Assembly: GCA_965261725.1 (NCBI GenBank)
Contig: CBDHDU010000040.1
Span: 1 to 64,000 of the forward strand
Origin: CANDOC01 sp965261725
GTDB lineage: Bacteria; Pseudomonadota; Gammaproteobacteria; Pseudomonadales; Endozoicomonadaceae
Direction of reading: 5' to 3'
DNA: 64,000 bases
Under the pieces are notes generated by a model. The model was given only the letters and a program-made list of their open reading frames with translations. It ran no database searches and had not been told where the DNA came from. This document shows positions 28,186-37,619 of this stretch, piece after piece; within the stretch, counting starts at the first letter, position 1; every line of letters starts with the position of its first letter. A program made the position numbers and the translations under genes.

Positions 28186-28557
28186 TGTGATTTAATTTGT
28201 GTAAGCGCCATTTCTTGCTTGAAGCCTGAATCACTTAAAAATAAGGTGAAAGTTCAAAGCCCGATTTAAAATCAGGTTTTGGCATAGCTGCTCGACTGAT
28301 AGATAGCGTCAGAATTTCGAGACCAGAAAGAAGAGCCACTACTTCTACTAGAGCAGTGACCCTGATACGTCAGTTAGCCTTTAGCAAGCCGATATTACGA
28401 GCTTTCCCTGTTCCTCTATCAGTTTCAGATAGAAAATTGACTACCTGTGAATGTATATGTCTGATCTGGTCTTTATCCGTAAGCGCATGCCAAACAGCAT
28501 CTACAAAACATAATTTCAACGCCTGATACTGAAGCCTCCACTATTCCAGGAGGCAAC

Positions 28558-28890
28558 ATGTCAACTAAACGTCAGTTCTGGTTCCAGCATATTGAGGCCT
28601 GGCAACAAAGCCAGCTTTCTCAATCCGAATATGCCCGCCAGCACGGGTTGTCTATCAAATCCTTCAGTTATTATCGCCGTCGTTTCGTTCAGGAACATCA
28701 GCAGAGTCAGCAGGAACCCTCTGTTCCTTTACTGCCTGTGAGTGCGGTTCCTGAAGAGCCGGTCGGATCTCCGGCTCAAACGGTGCCAGGCATTACCCTG
28801 ACCAGTCCGGGCGGGTTTCGTATTGAACTGGCTCCGGGGTTTGATTCGCAGGCTTTGCAGGCAGTTTTGCAACTACTGGAGGCTGCATGA
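28558..28890 (+). CDS. tnpA: IS66 TnpA-type accessory protein, copy 2
   Basis: Identical to the copy at 8867 except for one residue (Ala for Val in LPVSAVP). The helix-turn-helix N-terminus and overlap with tnpB are the same. Confidence 0.88.
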   Translation: MSTKRQFWFQHIEAWQQSQLSQSEYARQHGLSIKSFSYYRRRFVQEHQQSQQEPSVPLLPVSAVPEEPVGSPAQTVPGITLTSPGGFRIELAPGFDSQALQAVLQLLEAA

Positions 28891-29246
28891 TCGGTGATAC
28901 GGCGTCTCTCAAGGTTTATCTGGCACCGGGTATAACCGATATGCGTAAGTCCATTAATGGTCTTGCCCTGATCGTTAATGAAGTGCTGGCACTTGATCCG
29001 TTTTCAGAAAGCCTGTTTGTGTTCTGCAACCGGGGGCGTAACAAACTGAAAATCCTGCACTGGCAAACCAATGGCTTTTGGTTGTACTACCGGCGTCTTG
29101 AGAAGGGGCGCTTTAAATGGCCGACAACAGACTCACCGGAGCAAGCCGTCAATATCACCCGAAGGCAGCTGAACTGGCTGCTTGATGGTTTACCGGTCAA
29201 CCCGAAAGGTGCACACCGGCCTATGCATCATCAGTCCGTGGTTTGA
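28887..29246 (+). CDS. tnpB: IS66 TnpB-type protein, copy 2
   Basis: Identical in protein sequence to the copy at 9196, with the IS66 Orf2 motifs. It starts on the ATGA overlap with tnpA. Confidence 0.92.
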   Translation: MIGDTASLKVYLAPGITDMRKSINGLALIVNEVLALDPFSESLFVFCNRGRNKLKILHWQTNGFWLYYRRLEKGRFKWPTTDSPEQAVNITRRQLNWLLDGLPVNPKGAHRPMHHQSVV

Positions 29247-29307
29247 TACGCATTGCAATAACCTGACGCAATGAAAAGACGACAGGTATTGTCGGATAAT
29301 CACCACC

Positions 29308-30852
29308 ATGAAGACTATCACCGTACCCGCCCAAACCTTCGAAGGCCTTCAGCTGAAAGTGACTCAGCTTGAAGCAAAACTGGCGTGGTACGAAGAACAG
29401 TTCCGCCTTCAAAAGCATCAGCAATTCGGGGCTTCCAGCGAACGCTTTGAGGGGCAGGGTCAGCTGTTCAATGAAACCGAGGTGCTGGCTGATGAGGAAC
29501 CCAACGAACCTGACGTTGAACAGGTGCCCGCCCATGAACGCAGGAAACCGGTCAGAAAACCACTGTCGGAAGACCTGCCTCGTGAAATCATAGAAATCGA
29601 CATTACTGACGAAGAAAAGCAGTGCGATGGCTGCGGTGGTGAACTCAGGGCGTTTGGTCATGAGACCAGCACCAAACTGGATATCGTGCCCGCACAGGTG
29701 AAGGTACTGGAGTTTCGTCGCCTGAAATACGCCTGTGCCTGTGAGTCCGGCGTGAAGACCGCCCCGGCACCCAAAATGCCGATTCCCAAAAGCATTTCAA
29801 CACCCGGACTGCTGGCCTGGATCATTACTAGCAAATACGGCGATGCACTACCACTGTACCGTCAGGAATTCATTCTCAAGCGCATGGGTGCCGAAATCAC
29901 CCGTGCGACACTGGCTCAATGGATGATCCGGGTAGCGGATGTGCTGATGCCGCTTTATGAAGCCCTGTGCCAACACCTGGTCAGGCAGCCTTATGTGCAG
30001 GCAGACGAAACAACTTTGCAGGTGCTCAAAGAGCAAGACCGGCGCCCGCAGAGCAAGTCTTACATGTGGCTGTACCGAACCGGTGAGCAGCTCGGTTCTC
30101 CCGTTGTGCTGTACGATTACCAGACGGGGCGCGACCATGCATGCCCGTTGGCATTTCTGGAAGGGTTCAAAGGCTTCTTGCAGTGTGACGGGCATTCGGC
30201 CTATAAAACCCTGAGCAGCAAGCGACCGGAAATAGAGTTGATAGGTTGTATGGCGCATGCCCGCCGAAAATTCAAAGAAGCTCTGGACGTCATTCCGAAA
30301 AAGAAAGGTGACAACAGCCAAAAAATCAGCCGCCCGGCTCAGGCGTTGAACATGATCCGGCAACTCTACGCCATCGAGCGCCGGATAAAGGATAAAACGA
30401 CAGAAGAGCGATACCGGGTGCGCCAGTGTGAAAGCCGCCCCATCATGGACAAATTCCGACAATGGTTGGAAAAACAGAAACCACGCATCCTGCCCGAAAG
30501 TAAACTGGGCAAAGCCATCACCTATGCCCTGAACCAGTGGCCGTACCTGTCGCGCTACCTCGATAGCGGTTTGGTAGAGATTGATAACAATGCGGCAGAG
30601 CGTTCAATCAAACCCTTTGTCATAGGGCGAAAGAACTGGACATTTGCTGACTCAGTGAAAGGCGCCAACGCGAGTGCGGTGCTGTACAGTCTGGTTGAAA
30701 CGGCAAAAGCCAACGGGCTTGAACCCTATGCCTGGTTCCGCTACGTGCTGATTCAGCTCCCCCAGCTCGAAAAGGGAGCCAGGGTAGAGCATCTGCTGCC
30801 CATAAACCTCACCCCGGATGACTTGAAAGCGGTGGTGAACACCGGATATTGA
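29308..30852 (+). CDS. tnpC: IS66 TnpC transposase, copy 2
   Basis: It has 514 residues and differs from the copy at 9617 by one residue near the C-terminus (Ile for Thr in YVLIQLPQ). The catalytic motifs are intact, so this copy could move both elements in trans. Confidence 0.93.
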   Translation: MKTITVPAQTFEGLQLKVTQLEAKLAWYEEQFRLQKHQQFGASSERFEGQGQLFNETEVLADEEPNEPDVEQVPAHERRKPVRKPLSEDLPREIIEIDITDEEKQCDGCGGELRAFGHETSTKLDIVPAQVKVLEFRRLKYACACESGVKTAPAPKMPIPKSISTPGLLAWIITSKYGDALPLYRQEFILKRMGAEITRATLAQWMIRVADVLMPLYEALCQHLVRQPYVQADETTLQVLKEQDRRPQSKSYMWLYRTGEQLGSPVVLYDYQTGRDHACPLAFLEGFKGFLQCDGHSAYKTLSSKRPEIELIGCMAHARRKFKEALDVIPKKKGDNSQKISRPAQALNMIRQLYAIERRIKDKTTEERYRVRQCESRPIMDKFRQWLEKQKPRILPESKLGKAITYALNQWPYLSRYLDSGLVEIDNNAAERSIKPFVIGRKNWTFADSVKGANASAVLYSLVETAKANGLEPYAWFRYVLIQLPQLEKGARVEHLLPINLTPDDLKAVVNTGY

Positions 30853-30889
30853 AGAAGATAGTGAAAAAGCAGCATCGGCCTGCCCGTGC

Positions 30890-33130
30890 TCATTGTGACC
30901 ATATCTTGCCCGGCACAAACGGCGGAGCCTGCGGATTCAAACCGGGACGGACTGGATGCTGAGGGCATGGTGGTTGTGAGAGTGGCTGCCCGGTATCCTT
31001 CGACTGAATATCAAGGTGCTGTAGCCTATCCAGTGCCTTGTGTTCGAGTTCACGCCATGCTTCCTGTTTTCGTGCCTGCTGCCGTGAAGTCTGAAGTATA
31101 TTGGCACGCGCCCAGAATATTGTAGCTTGCTGCCCATCACCCATCATACGCAGAATATGTCCCTGCAAGCTCAGTGATTGCGGGGTTTCTTTTTCCTGGC
31201 GTGAACGTTTTACCAGCGCCATTGCTGCCTGTAAATTCTTATTCGTATCCGGTACCGACCCTGTAATGATTTCCCTGCATGCCAGGGTAAACCGGGTTAC
31301 TGCGATCACATGGAATAGCTGCCAGTTGTGACTTGTGGCAAAAGCCTCCAACAGGATTGTGGCGAGTTGATCCGCTTTCGAGACGTTATCTGTTTGGTGG
31401 TCCAGACACGTCAGCAACCCCAGCTCAATCTGGAGATGGCCGCAAAAGTCAGTCGGCGGCTGGTGCTTGCGTTGGTTCTCCTGTTGGCGCAGCTGCCGGA
31501 ACAGCCCCTCGGCTTCGGTTAGCTTCTCAACATCGCCGGTTAAATCCAGACAGGTTGCCAACCCCAGCTCAATCTGGAGATGGCCGCAAAAGTCAGTCGG
31601 CGGCTGGTGCTTGCGTTGGTTCTCCTGTTGGCGCAGCTGCCGGAACAGCCCCTCGGCTTCGGTTAGCTTCTCAACATCGCCGGTTAAATCCAGACAGGTT
31701 GCCAACCCCAGCTCAATCTGGAGATGGCCGCAAAAGTCAGTCGGCGGCTGGTGCTTGCGTTGGTTCTCCTGTTGGCGCAGCTGCCGGAACAGCCCCTCGG
31801 CTTCGGTTAGCTTACCTGCTTCCTGTAAACACCGAGCCAACCCCAGCTCAATCTGGAGATGGCCGCAAAAGTCAGTCGGCGGCTGGTGCTTGCGTTGGTT
31901 CTCCTGTTGGCGCAGCTGCCGGAACAGCCCCTCGGCTTCGGTTAGCTTACCTGCTTCCTGTAAACACCGAGCCAACCCCAGCTCAATCTGGAGATGGCCG
32001 CAAAAGTCAGTCGGCGGCTGGTGCTTGCGTTGGTTCTCCTGTTGGCGCAGCTGCCGGAACAGCCCCTCGGCTTCGGTTAGCTTCTCAACATCGCCGGTTA
32101 AATCCAGACAGGTTGCCAACCCCAGCTCAATCTGGAGATGGCCGCAAAAGTCAGTCGGCGGCTGGTGCTTGCGTTGGTTCTCCTGTTGGCGCAGCTGCCG
32201 GAACAGCCCCTCGGCTTCGGTTAGCTTCTCAACATCGCCTGTTTCTTCAAGACACCGAGCCAACCCCAGCTCAATCTGGAGATGGCCGCAAAAGTCAGTC
32301 GGCGGCTGGTGCTTGCGTTGGTTCTCCTGTTGGCGCAGCTGCCGGAACAGCCCCTCGGCTTCGGTTAGCTTACCTGCTTCCTGTAAACACCGAGCCAACC
32401 CCAGCTCAATCTGGAGATGGCCGCAAAAGTCAGTCGGCGGCTGGTGCTTGCGTTGGTTCTCCTGTTGGCGCAGCTGCCGGAACAGCCCCTCGGCTTCGGT
32501 TAGCTTCTCAACATCGCCGGTTAAATCCAGACAGGTTGCCAACCCCAGCTCAATCTGGAGATGGCCGCAAAAGTCAGTCGGCGGCTGGTGCTTGCGTTGG
32601 TTCTCCTGTTGGCGCAGCTGCCGGAACAGCCCCTCGGCTTCGGTTAGCTTACCTGCTTCCTGTAAACACCGAGCCAACCCCAGCTCAATCTGGAGATGGC
32701 CGCAAAAGTCAGTCGGCGGCTGGTGCTTGCGTTGGTTCTCCTGTTGGCGCAGCTGCCGGAACAGCCCCTCGGCTTCGGTTAGCTTCTCAACATCGCCTGT
32801 TTCTTCAAGACACCGAGCCAACCCCAGCTCAATCTGGAGATGGCCGCAAAAGTCAGTCGGCGGCTGGTGCTTGCGTTGGTTCTCCTGTTGGCGCAGCTGC
32901 CGGAACAGCCCCTCGGCTTCGGTTAGCTTACCCATTCCCTGTTTAGTTCTGGCGATTCCTATTTTTAAATAAATGTTCTCAGGAGCTTGTCGGGATAAAC
33001 TGGAAAATAAACTCAATGCTTGGGGATAGTTTTTCTTTTTTAAGAAATCCCAGGCTGCCTCTTCTCTTTCTCCTGCTGAAATACAAAAAGTAATCAAAAA
33101 GGCAATGACAGCTTTTATTAATCTGTTCAT
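30890..33130 (-). CDS. Secreted TPR-repeat passenger protein, long copy (11 repeats)
   Basis: The protein has 746 residues. The signal peptide is the same as in the short copy (MNRLIKAVIAFLITFCISA). Eleven near-identical repeats of 45 or 48 residues follow (KLTEAEGLFRQLRQQ...). They end in one of three linkers, LARCLQEAG, LATCLDLTGDVE or LARCLEETGDVE, arranged in a mosaic. A helical C-terminal region and a Pro-rich tail stay in frame because the 7-bp tract has two units here. The repeats are nearly identical at DNA level, so copy number can change by recombination. It lies convergent to tnpC, inside the IS66 ends. A secreted protein-interaction scaffold is inferred. Confidence 0.85.
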   Translation of the reverse strand: MNRLIKAVIAFLITFCISAGEREEAAWDFLKKKNYPQALSLFSSLSRQAPENIYLKIGIARTKQGMGKLTEAEGLFRQLRQQENQRKHQPPTDFCGHLQIELGLARCLEETGDVEKLTEAEGLFRQLRQQENQRKHQPPTDFCGHLQIELGLARCLQEAGKLTEAEGLFRQLRQQENQRKHQPPTDFCGHLQIELGLATCLDLTGDVEKLTEAEGLFRQLRQQENQRKHQPPTDFCGHLQIELGLARCLQEAGKLTEAEGLFRQLRQQENQRKHQPPTDFCGHLQIELGLARCLEETGDVEKLTEAEGLFRQLRQQENQRKHQPPTDFCGHLQIELGLATCLDLTGDVEKLTEAEGLFRQLRQQENQRKHQPPTDFCGHLQIELGLARCLQEAGKLTEAEGLFRQLRQQENQRKHQPPTDFCGHLQIELGLARCLQEAGKLTEAEGLFRQLRQQENQRKHQPPTDFCGHLQIELGLATCLDLTGDVEKLTEAEGLFRQLRQQENQRKHQPPTDFCGHLQIELGLATCLDLTGDVEKLTEAEGLFRQLRQQENQRKHQPPTDFCGHLQIELGLLTCLDHQTDNVSKADQLATILLEAFATSHNWQLFHVIAVTRFTLACREIITGSVPDTNKNLQAAMALVKRSRQEKETPQSLSLQGHILRMMGDGQQATIFWARANILQTSRQQARKQEAWRELEHKALDRLQHLDIQSKDTGQPLSQPPCPQHPVRPGLNPQAPPFVPGKIWSQ

Positions 33131-33283
33131 CAGCTATATGAGATAACAATGAATAATTTGTCTGTATGAAGAGTGGTGTAGTGTTTGAAATTATAGATGT
33201 GGTATCAGTGTCGTTTGAGGCATGTTGCAAACAATAATCAGAGTTGTGCTGTTATTGGTAGATGACTTTCGTCGTGCGCTCAC

Positions 33284-33937
33284 CGCCATTGTCAGCGCGG
33301 CAACCGGTGGCGCGAGAATATTAGTTAACGTTGCCGCATGATTCGCCCTGGGCTTGTTATGAAAGGCGATCCGGATCGGTTCTCCGGGAAGAAAACGCGC
33401 ACCCCGGTTAAAGGCGTAATAACCGATCACCGGCCCTGCGGCAGCATAGGTTGACCACGCAGCGAACCCCCATTCGAACATGGTTTCCATCATGCCGAAA
33501 CGAGCGGCTTCTGCTTTTGGAGTGCCTGCCAGTATGCCGGAGGGACCGCTATACTAATGAATGACCGGTTCAGCAACGCCAAAGAAAACCAGACCAATAC
33601 CGATCCCGGCAGTAAATAACATCGCAAGCCATGAGAAGTCTGAAAATTCCGGGCAGGCATCTTGTCCGCCCAGCCTTATTGTTCCAAAGCGGGAGCAGGC
33701 GAGATATATGCAGCAGAGTAACAGGCTGAATGGCATCCACACATACCACCACCCAAAGTTGTTAAAAAACCACTGCACCCATGCACGACAACCCTCGTGC
33801 ATTCCGGTAGGCGAAATTGCATCCCATACTGCAACAGAACCTGCAATAAGAATGCTGGGCCAAAATAGATTGTTACCGGATGAAGTTGCTGGAGGGTGAG
33901 GCTTTCTTAATGAGGCAGGTGGTGCATCAGCATTCAT
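33284..33937 (-). pseudogene. BCCT-family transporter, truncated, with in-frame amber codon
   Basis: About 218 codons of a betaine/carnitine/choline-type transporter remain. The start at 33937 has an AGGAG site. The N-terminal membrane segments include the family's glycine-rich GIGIGLVFFGVAEPVIH. TAG at 33554-33556 follows, and the same frame then resumes with YSGPSG and MMETMFEWGFAAWSTYAA. The gene is cut at 33284 by the IS66/TPR element. It would have imported compatible solutes, and it is dead because the core helices are missing. Confidence 0.82.
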
Positions 33938-34046
33938 AAAAGGCTCCTGTGCCGTTGAAATTATTTGCAGGCACAGGAGGAGTTATAGATGAGTTTTTGG
34001 TTTTGTGCGTATGTGTTCAGTTTGCTCGTCGTAGTGTATCCACGCG

Positions 34047-35804
34047 TTAGCGGTTAGTTGTCATCACAAGAGCATACTGTTTTAAAGGTATCGCCGTCGG
34101 TAAATTAAGAGGCTCGTAGCTCCAGCTTTCTGTTTGCGGGTTATATATTCCAACTTGAGGTTTTTGTTGTTGGCATGGGAAAGCAAGAATGCGCTTGTCT
34201 GACAAAGGAGTTACTCCATGAATATCATCTCTGCCTGGTGTTGTTGCAACCTCTGTTTCTCTGGATTCTGGAGAGGCAACTATAAACACACGCCCTTTTC
34301 CATGATCCCTCTCATGATAAGCTTGGTGCCCGACGTAGCAAAGGTATGGTGTGTCATTAATTACTGTTCCGTGCAGACTCAGATTATAAAGGCATTTTGT
34401 TGCTTTTTGCCCTCCGAATGGAGGGGTGTTGACTTGACAGCTGGTTGAAAGCCAGCGGACAAATTTACGCTGATTGTTCTCTTCATCGCTTTGATCATCG
34501 TGTCTTTGAGTTGGACTTATACTGGCAAATACCCAAGTGCCTTGAGTCGTCTCAACAGCACAGCAGCCCAAAGGTTCATGCAGATAATGACAGGTTTTTC
34601 TTGTTATAGCGAAAGCGCCCTTTGGAGTGTGTAAATCTGCATGATGGGCAATGTAACAGCCTTCCCGTGTGCTGCATACATATGGAGTGCTTAGAGGGAA
34701 GCGGGGAGGGTTATACATATAGGTTTTTTTTCCTTTTCCTTTTCCATGCTTATGCTTCTTTTTCCCTGAATCCTGTTTGCACTGATGGTCGATATCCCCG
34801 AATTTGTATTCACCGGAAAAACTCCTTTTGCCTCCAGATGAATCAACAACATAGGCAATGCCTGATTTCCCCTGCTCCTCATTTACTGGATTCATGATGC
34901 CAAAATGATAGATGTTGTTTACATCAATAGTCGCACTACCCATTTTTCCGTTGGGGCATTTAGATACTTGTGAGCCTGGAATCACCACTGATGCATCAAC
35001 ACAATTCCATACATGCTTTGAGCCATCCCAGTTACGTTCGAATGAATATACAGTAATGTCATCACCGGCCAGCGTTTGGGTCGGAAAAAGTAGTCTGATT
35101 TCATTTAGTGTAGAATCTCCCTCAACGGCAGAATGCAGAGATAAACTTCCCACTCCAGAAACAGGTGTATCTGTAGATACTGTTGAGGGGGGGGGGCTGG
35201 AAGCACCAGCAGTGAAAATTCCAGTTTTTGACTTTGAAGACGTACTTGATATTGAAGGTTGATATTCAGGGGGTGTTAAAGATCCTGCTGTCGAAGAACT
35301 AGAATCAACCCATTTTTTCGTACTGAATTCTTTGTCATCAGTTAATGTCGTTGATTTACTGAACCAGCTTGGTGTTCTACTGGATGCTGAGGACGAACTG
35401 AGCAATGAACCTTCTGGCATACGGTCTATGCATATATGTTTTTCCATTAATTCTTTTCTTATGCCAGCTCCGCAATGTTGGCACCTGCCGGTCGACGCCC
35501 CTTTTTTTATGTAAAATACATTCGAACCTTTTGTTACTTCATCTACTTCTTGATGTGAATTTTCATACTGAGCATGTAGCTCCAAAAGGTCGAAATCCTG
35601 TTCGTCAAGAGTCCCTCCATAGATTTGCTGCGCGCACTCTTTACAAGAATACAGTACATAACCATCATCACTAACAGCAACAAACTTGAATTGAATGCCA
35701 TCAACTGTAGGGTTTTTATATGAAGCGAATGTTACATTGCTAATTAGGGACAATAAGATGAGAAGCTGCATTAAGATGCAGTACGATAAGTAGCGTTTTT
35801 TCAT
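34047..35804 (-). CDS. Secreted Cys-rich protein of unknown function, 585 aa
   Basis: Not recognised. It starts with a signal peptide (MKKRYLSYCILMQLLILLSLISNVTFA). Near residues 50-120 are two Cys pairs (CKEC, and CQHCGAGIRKELMEKHICI) that look like zinc-finger ligands, similar in style to the TRAF-like region of the IS91-linked proteins. A Ser/Thr/Pro-rich linker of about 100 residues follows. The C-terminal half has many Cys and repeated short beta-strand-like segments ending in a kelch-like phrase (VGIYNPQTESWSYEPL). A run of ten C in the coding strand encodes Pro-Pro-Pro in the linker. An exported host-interaction protein is plausible but unproven. Confidence 0.72.
   Translation of the reverse strand: MKKRYLSYCILMQLLILLSLISNVTFASYKNPTVDGIQFKFVAVSDDGYVLYSCKECAQQIYGGTLDEQDFDLLELHAQYENSHQEVDEVTKGSNVFYIKKGASTGRCQHCGAGIRKELMEKHICIDRMPEGSLLSSSSASSRTPSWFSKSTTLTDDKEFSTKKWVDSSSSTAGSLTPPEYQPSISSTSSKSKTGIFTAGASSPPPSTVSTDTPVSGVGSLSLHSAVEGDSTLNEIRLLFPTQTLAGDDITVYSFERNWDGSKHVWNCVDASVVIPGSQVSKCPNGKMGSATIDVNNIYHFGIMNPVNEEQGKSGIAYVVDSSGGKRSFSGEYKFGDIDHQCKQDSGKKKHKHGKGKGKKTYMYNPPRFPLSTPYVCSTREGCYIAHHADLHTPKGAFAITRKTCHYLHEPLGCCAVETTQGTWVFASISPTQRHDDQSDEENNQRKFVRWLSTSCQVNTPPFGGQKATKCLYNLSLHGTVINDTPYLCYVGHQAYHERDHGKGRVFIVASPESRETEVATTPGRDDIHGVTPLSDKRILAFPCQQQKPQVGIYNPQTESWSYEPLNLPTAIPLKQYALVMTTNR
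35187..35196. repeat. Homopolymeric tract (10 G; C10 in coding strand) inside a secreted-protein gene
   Basis: Ten consecutive G on the + strand fall in the linker of the 585-residue protein. A change of one base would shift the frame before the C-terminal half, so it could act as a phase switch. It is in frame here. Confidence 0.75.
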
Positions 35805-35890
35805 AATCCACTCGCTGGATAATGTTGCCTGTTATTTGATCAGGCAAGTATGGCGCACAAGTCTAAAGTGCGCCGGAGTTTATTTAGAGC

Positions 35891-36385
35891 CTAACTAGTT
35901 GTTTTTCTTGAATGTCCGGTATAACTCAAAGCTTCCTGCGGACTATCTTCCATTAATGAAACAAAATCATCCTTGCTGATATGTAACAGACTTTCATGAT
36001 CACCAGCTTCAAGATAAAGGTCGGCGTTATGACCAAGTTGACTATCCCAGAAAGTCGACATGCCCCAGGCCGGGCCAAGGGGTGGAATAGCGCCGGTTTC
36101 ACATTCACTGAAGCGCTTCGCCAGCTCATGTTCATTGGCCAGCTTGAGGCGGGATTCGGTGATTTCTTCCAGCTGGTGCAGATTCAGGCGCCGGGAGGCG
36201 GGCAGCACTGCCATCATGTAATTATCGACCTGATCTTTAAGCACAACTGCCTTGGCAATGGCATTCAGGGGGATTTGAGCCGCGATGGCATTCTGTACCG
36301 AGCTGCGGGTCGGTGAGTGATGAAGGACTTCGTATTTTACGCCATGTTCCTGAAGGTAATGGTTTACACGGGGGGATATGGTCAT
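35891..36385 (-). CDS. YbaK/ProX-type aminoacyl-tRNA deacylase domain protein
   Basis: The protein has 164 residues. It has the YbaK fold pattern: an N-terminal helix (RVNHYLQEHGVKYEVLHH), IAKAVVLKDQVDNYMMAVLPASRRLN with the conserved Lys, and a late ECETGAIPPLGPAWGM segment as in the Gly-Ala-rich pocket of editing enzymes. I chose the ATG at 36385 because AGGAGT lies eight bases upstream. The family removes mischarged amino acids from tRNA in trans. A paralogue lies at 37620 on the other side of an ion-channel gene. Confidence 0.82.
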   Translation of the reverse strand: MTISPRVNHYLQEHGVKYEVLHHSPTRSSVQNAIAAQIPLNAIAKAVVLKDQVDNYMMAVLPASRRLNLHQLEEITESRLKLANEHELAKRFSECETGAIPPLGPAWGMSTFWDSQLGHNADLYLEAGDHESLLHISKDDFVSLMEDSPQEALSYTGHSRKTTS

Positions 36386-36557
36386 CGGAATAACTCCTGC
36401 GGCGAAATCCGGATGGAGTATCAATGGAATAGGGCTGCTCCCGGCATAATGCACTTGGCCGGGAATTCAGCTCAAGTATAGGTGATGGAGCAGGCTATAC
36501 TGAACAGGGAGTGGTGGATGGAACCACCGGATAAACTACTGAACAGCCAATGCACGG

Positions 36558-37568
36558 ATGCTAACAGCCATGTCTTCAGGATCTGACAACTCTCCCTGTC
36601 CCTGCCGCTATATCAGCCCGGAAGGTATTAGCTGTAATGAACCCTCTCAGGGTGATGCTCCGCTGTGCTTCTGGCATGACCCGGAAGCCGACCGGTCGGG
36701 AGATGATCTGTGTGAGAAGCTTGAAGCCTTCGCGGCGACCGGCAAACCGATGGATGGCTTTGTACTCCGTTATGCCAATCTTGAACAGTTAAACCTCAAT
36801 CGCCCCCAGGGCAAAGACCGCTATCGTCTGCGATATGCTGACTTGTATCGGGCTAAACTGGCGCGGGCGCATCTTTATAATATTGATCTGACCGGCTGTA
36901 ACTTAATGAAGGCCGATCTGTCCTGGGTAAACCTCAACAGTGGCGGGCTTGAAGACTGTAATCTGCTGGGTGTGAATTTTAAAAATGCCCGGCTGGAAGA
37001 TGTCAGCTGGGGTGAGAAAGTACTGCAGGCCGTTGAGGGTGATAAAGCACAGAAACAAGGCGATACAGAACATGCTAAAAGCATGTATCTGGAAGCAGAA
37101 TCCGTTTGCCGCAATATTCGCCGGGTGGCTGAACAGCAAGGGCTGGTCGATACCGCCGGGCACTTTTTTCAGCAGGAAATGAAAAACCGCCGTAACCAGT
37201 TTCCAGTGGATTCATGGCAGTGGGCATCTTCCTGGCTGGTTGATCTTGTCAGCGGCTATGGAGAACGTCCGCTCCGGGTGATTGGTTTCTCTCTGTTGAT
37301 GATTCTGATTTTTGCGATTGCGTATTTCTTTACCGGTATTAGTTATGGTGGGGTTGAGATGTATTTTGACCCGCAGACCAGCTGGCTGAAAAACCTGCAG
37401 ACGTTTGGCTATTGCGCTTACTTCAGCGTGGTCACATTCACCACGCTGGGATACGGCGATATTATCCCGGTCAGTACCGCCCGCGCACTGGCAGCGCTGG
37501 AAGCATTTGGCGGCAGTTTTATGATTGCGCTGTTTGTGGTGGTTTTTGTGAAGAAAATGACACGCTGA
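36558..37568 (+). CDS. Pentapeptide-repeat potassium-channel-like membrane protein
   Basis: The protein has 336 residues. A Cys-rich N-terminus (CPCRY, CNEP, CFWHD) looks metal-binding. Pentapeptide repeats follow at about 75-155 (A/C-D/N-L-x-x pattern, e.g. ADLYRAKLARAHLYNIDL), then a helical segment. Two membrane helices flank a pore loop with the potassium selectivity filter TFTTLGYGD near residue 300. It is a two-TM channel with an unusual cytoplasmic sensor. It is transcribed opposite to both YbaK-like neighbours. Selectivity is inferred from the filter; the gating signal is unknown. Confidence 0.85.
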   Translation: MLTAMSSGSDNSPCPCRYISPEGISCNEPSQGDAPLCFWHDPEADRSGDDLCEKLEAFAATGKPMDGFVLRYANLEQLNLNRPQGKDRYRLRYADLYRAKLARAHLYNIDLTGCNLMKADLSWVNLNSGGLEDCNLLGVNFKNARLEDVSWGEKVLQAVEGDKAQKQGDTEHAKSMYLEAESVCRNIRRVAEQQGLVDTAGHFFQQEMKNRRNQFPVDSWQWASSWLVDLVSGYGERPLRVIGFSLLMILIFAIAYFFTGISYGGVEMYFDPQTSWLKNLQTFGYCAYFSVVTFTTLGYGDIIPVSTARALAALEAFGGSFMIALFVVVFVKKMTR

Positions 37569-37619
37569 GCGCACAGGCTGAAACTGCGGCATCCCTGCAG
37601 CAGCATAGATTTCTATTGG

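Larger units (their letters stand above)
28479..33283 (+). mobile_element. IS66-family element carrying a TPR-repeat passenger gene, copy 2
   Basis: It has the same ends and gene order as 8788-12488, at 4,805 bp against 3,701 bp. The 1,104-bp difference equals eight extra TPR repeats (1,125 bp) minus three 7-bp microsatellite units (21 bp). The flanks CTTTATCC and CGCCATTG do not match. The right end interrupts a BCCT transporter gene whose remaining part is absent on the left. Confidence 0.88.

Noticed and set aside
31333..32972. Two long plus-strand frames (537 and 501 codons) opposite the TPR gene
   Set aside because: Same effect: a 135/144-bp repeat open in other frames. The minus-strand frame has the signal peptide, TPR spacing and a proper end.
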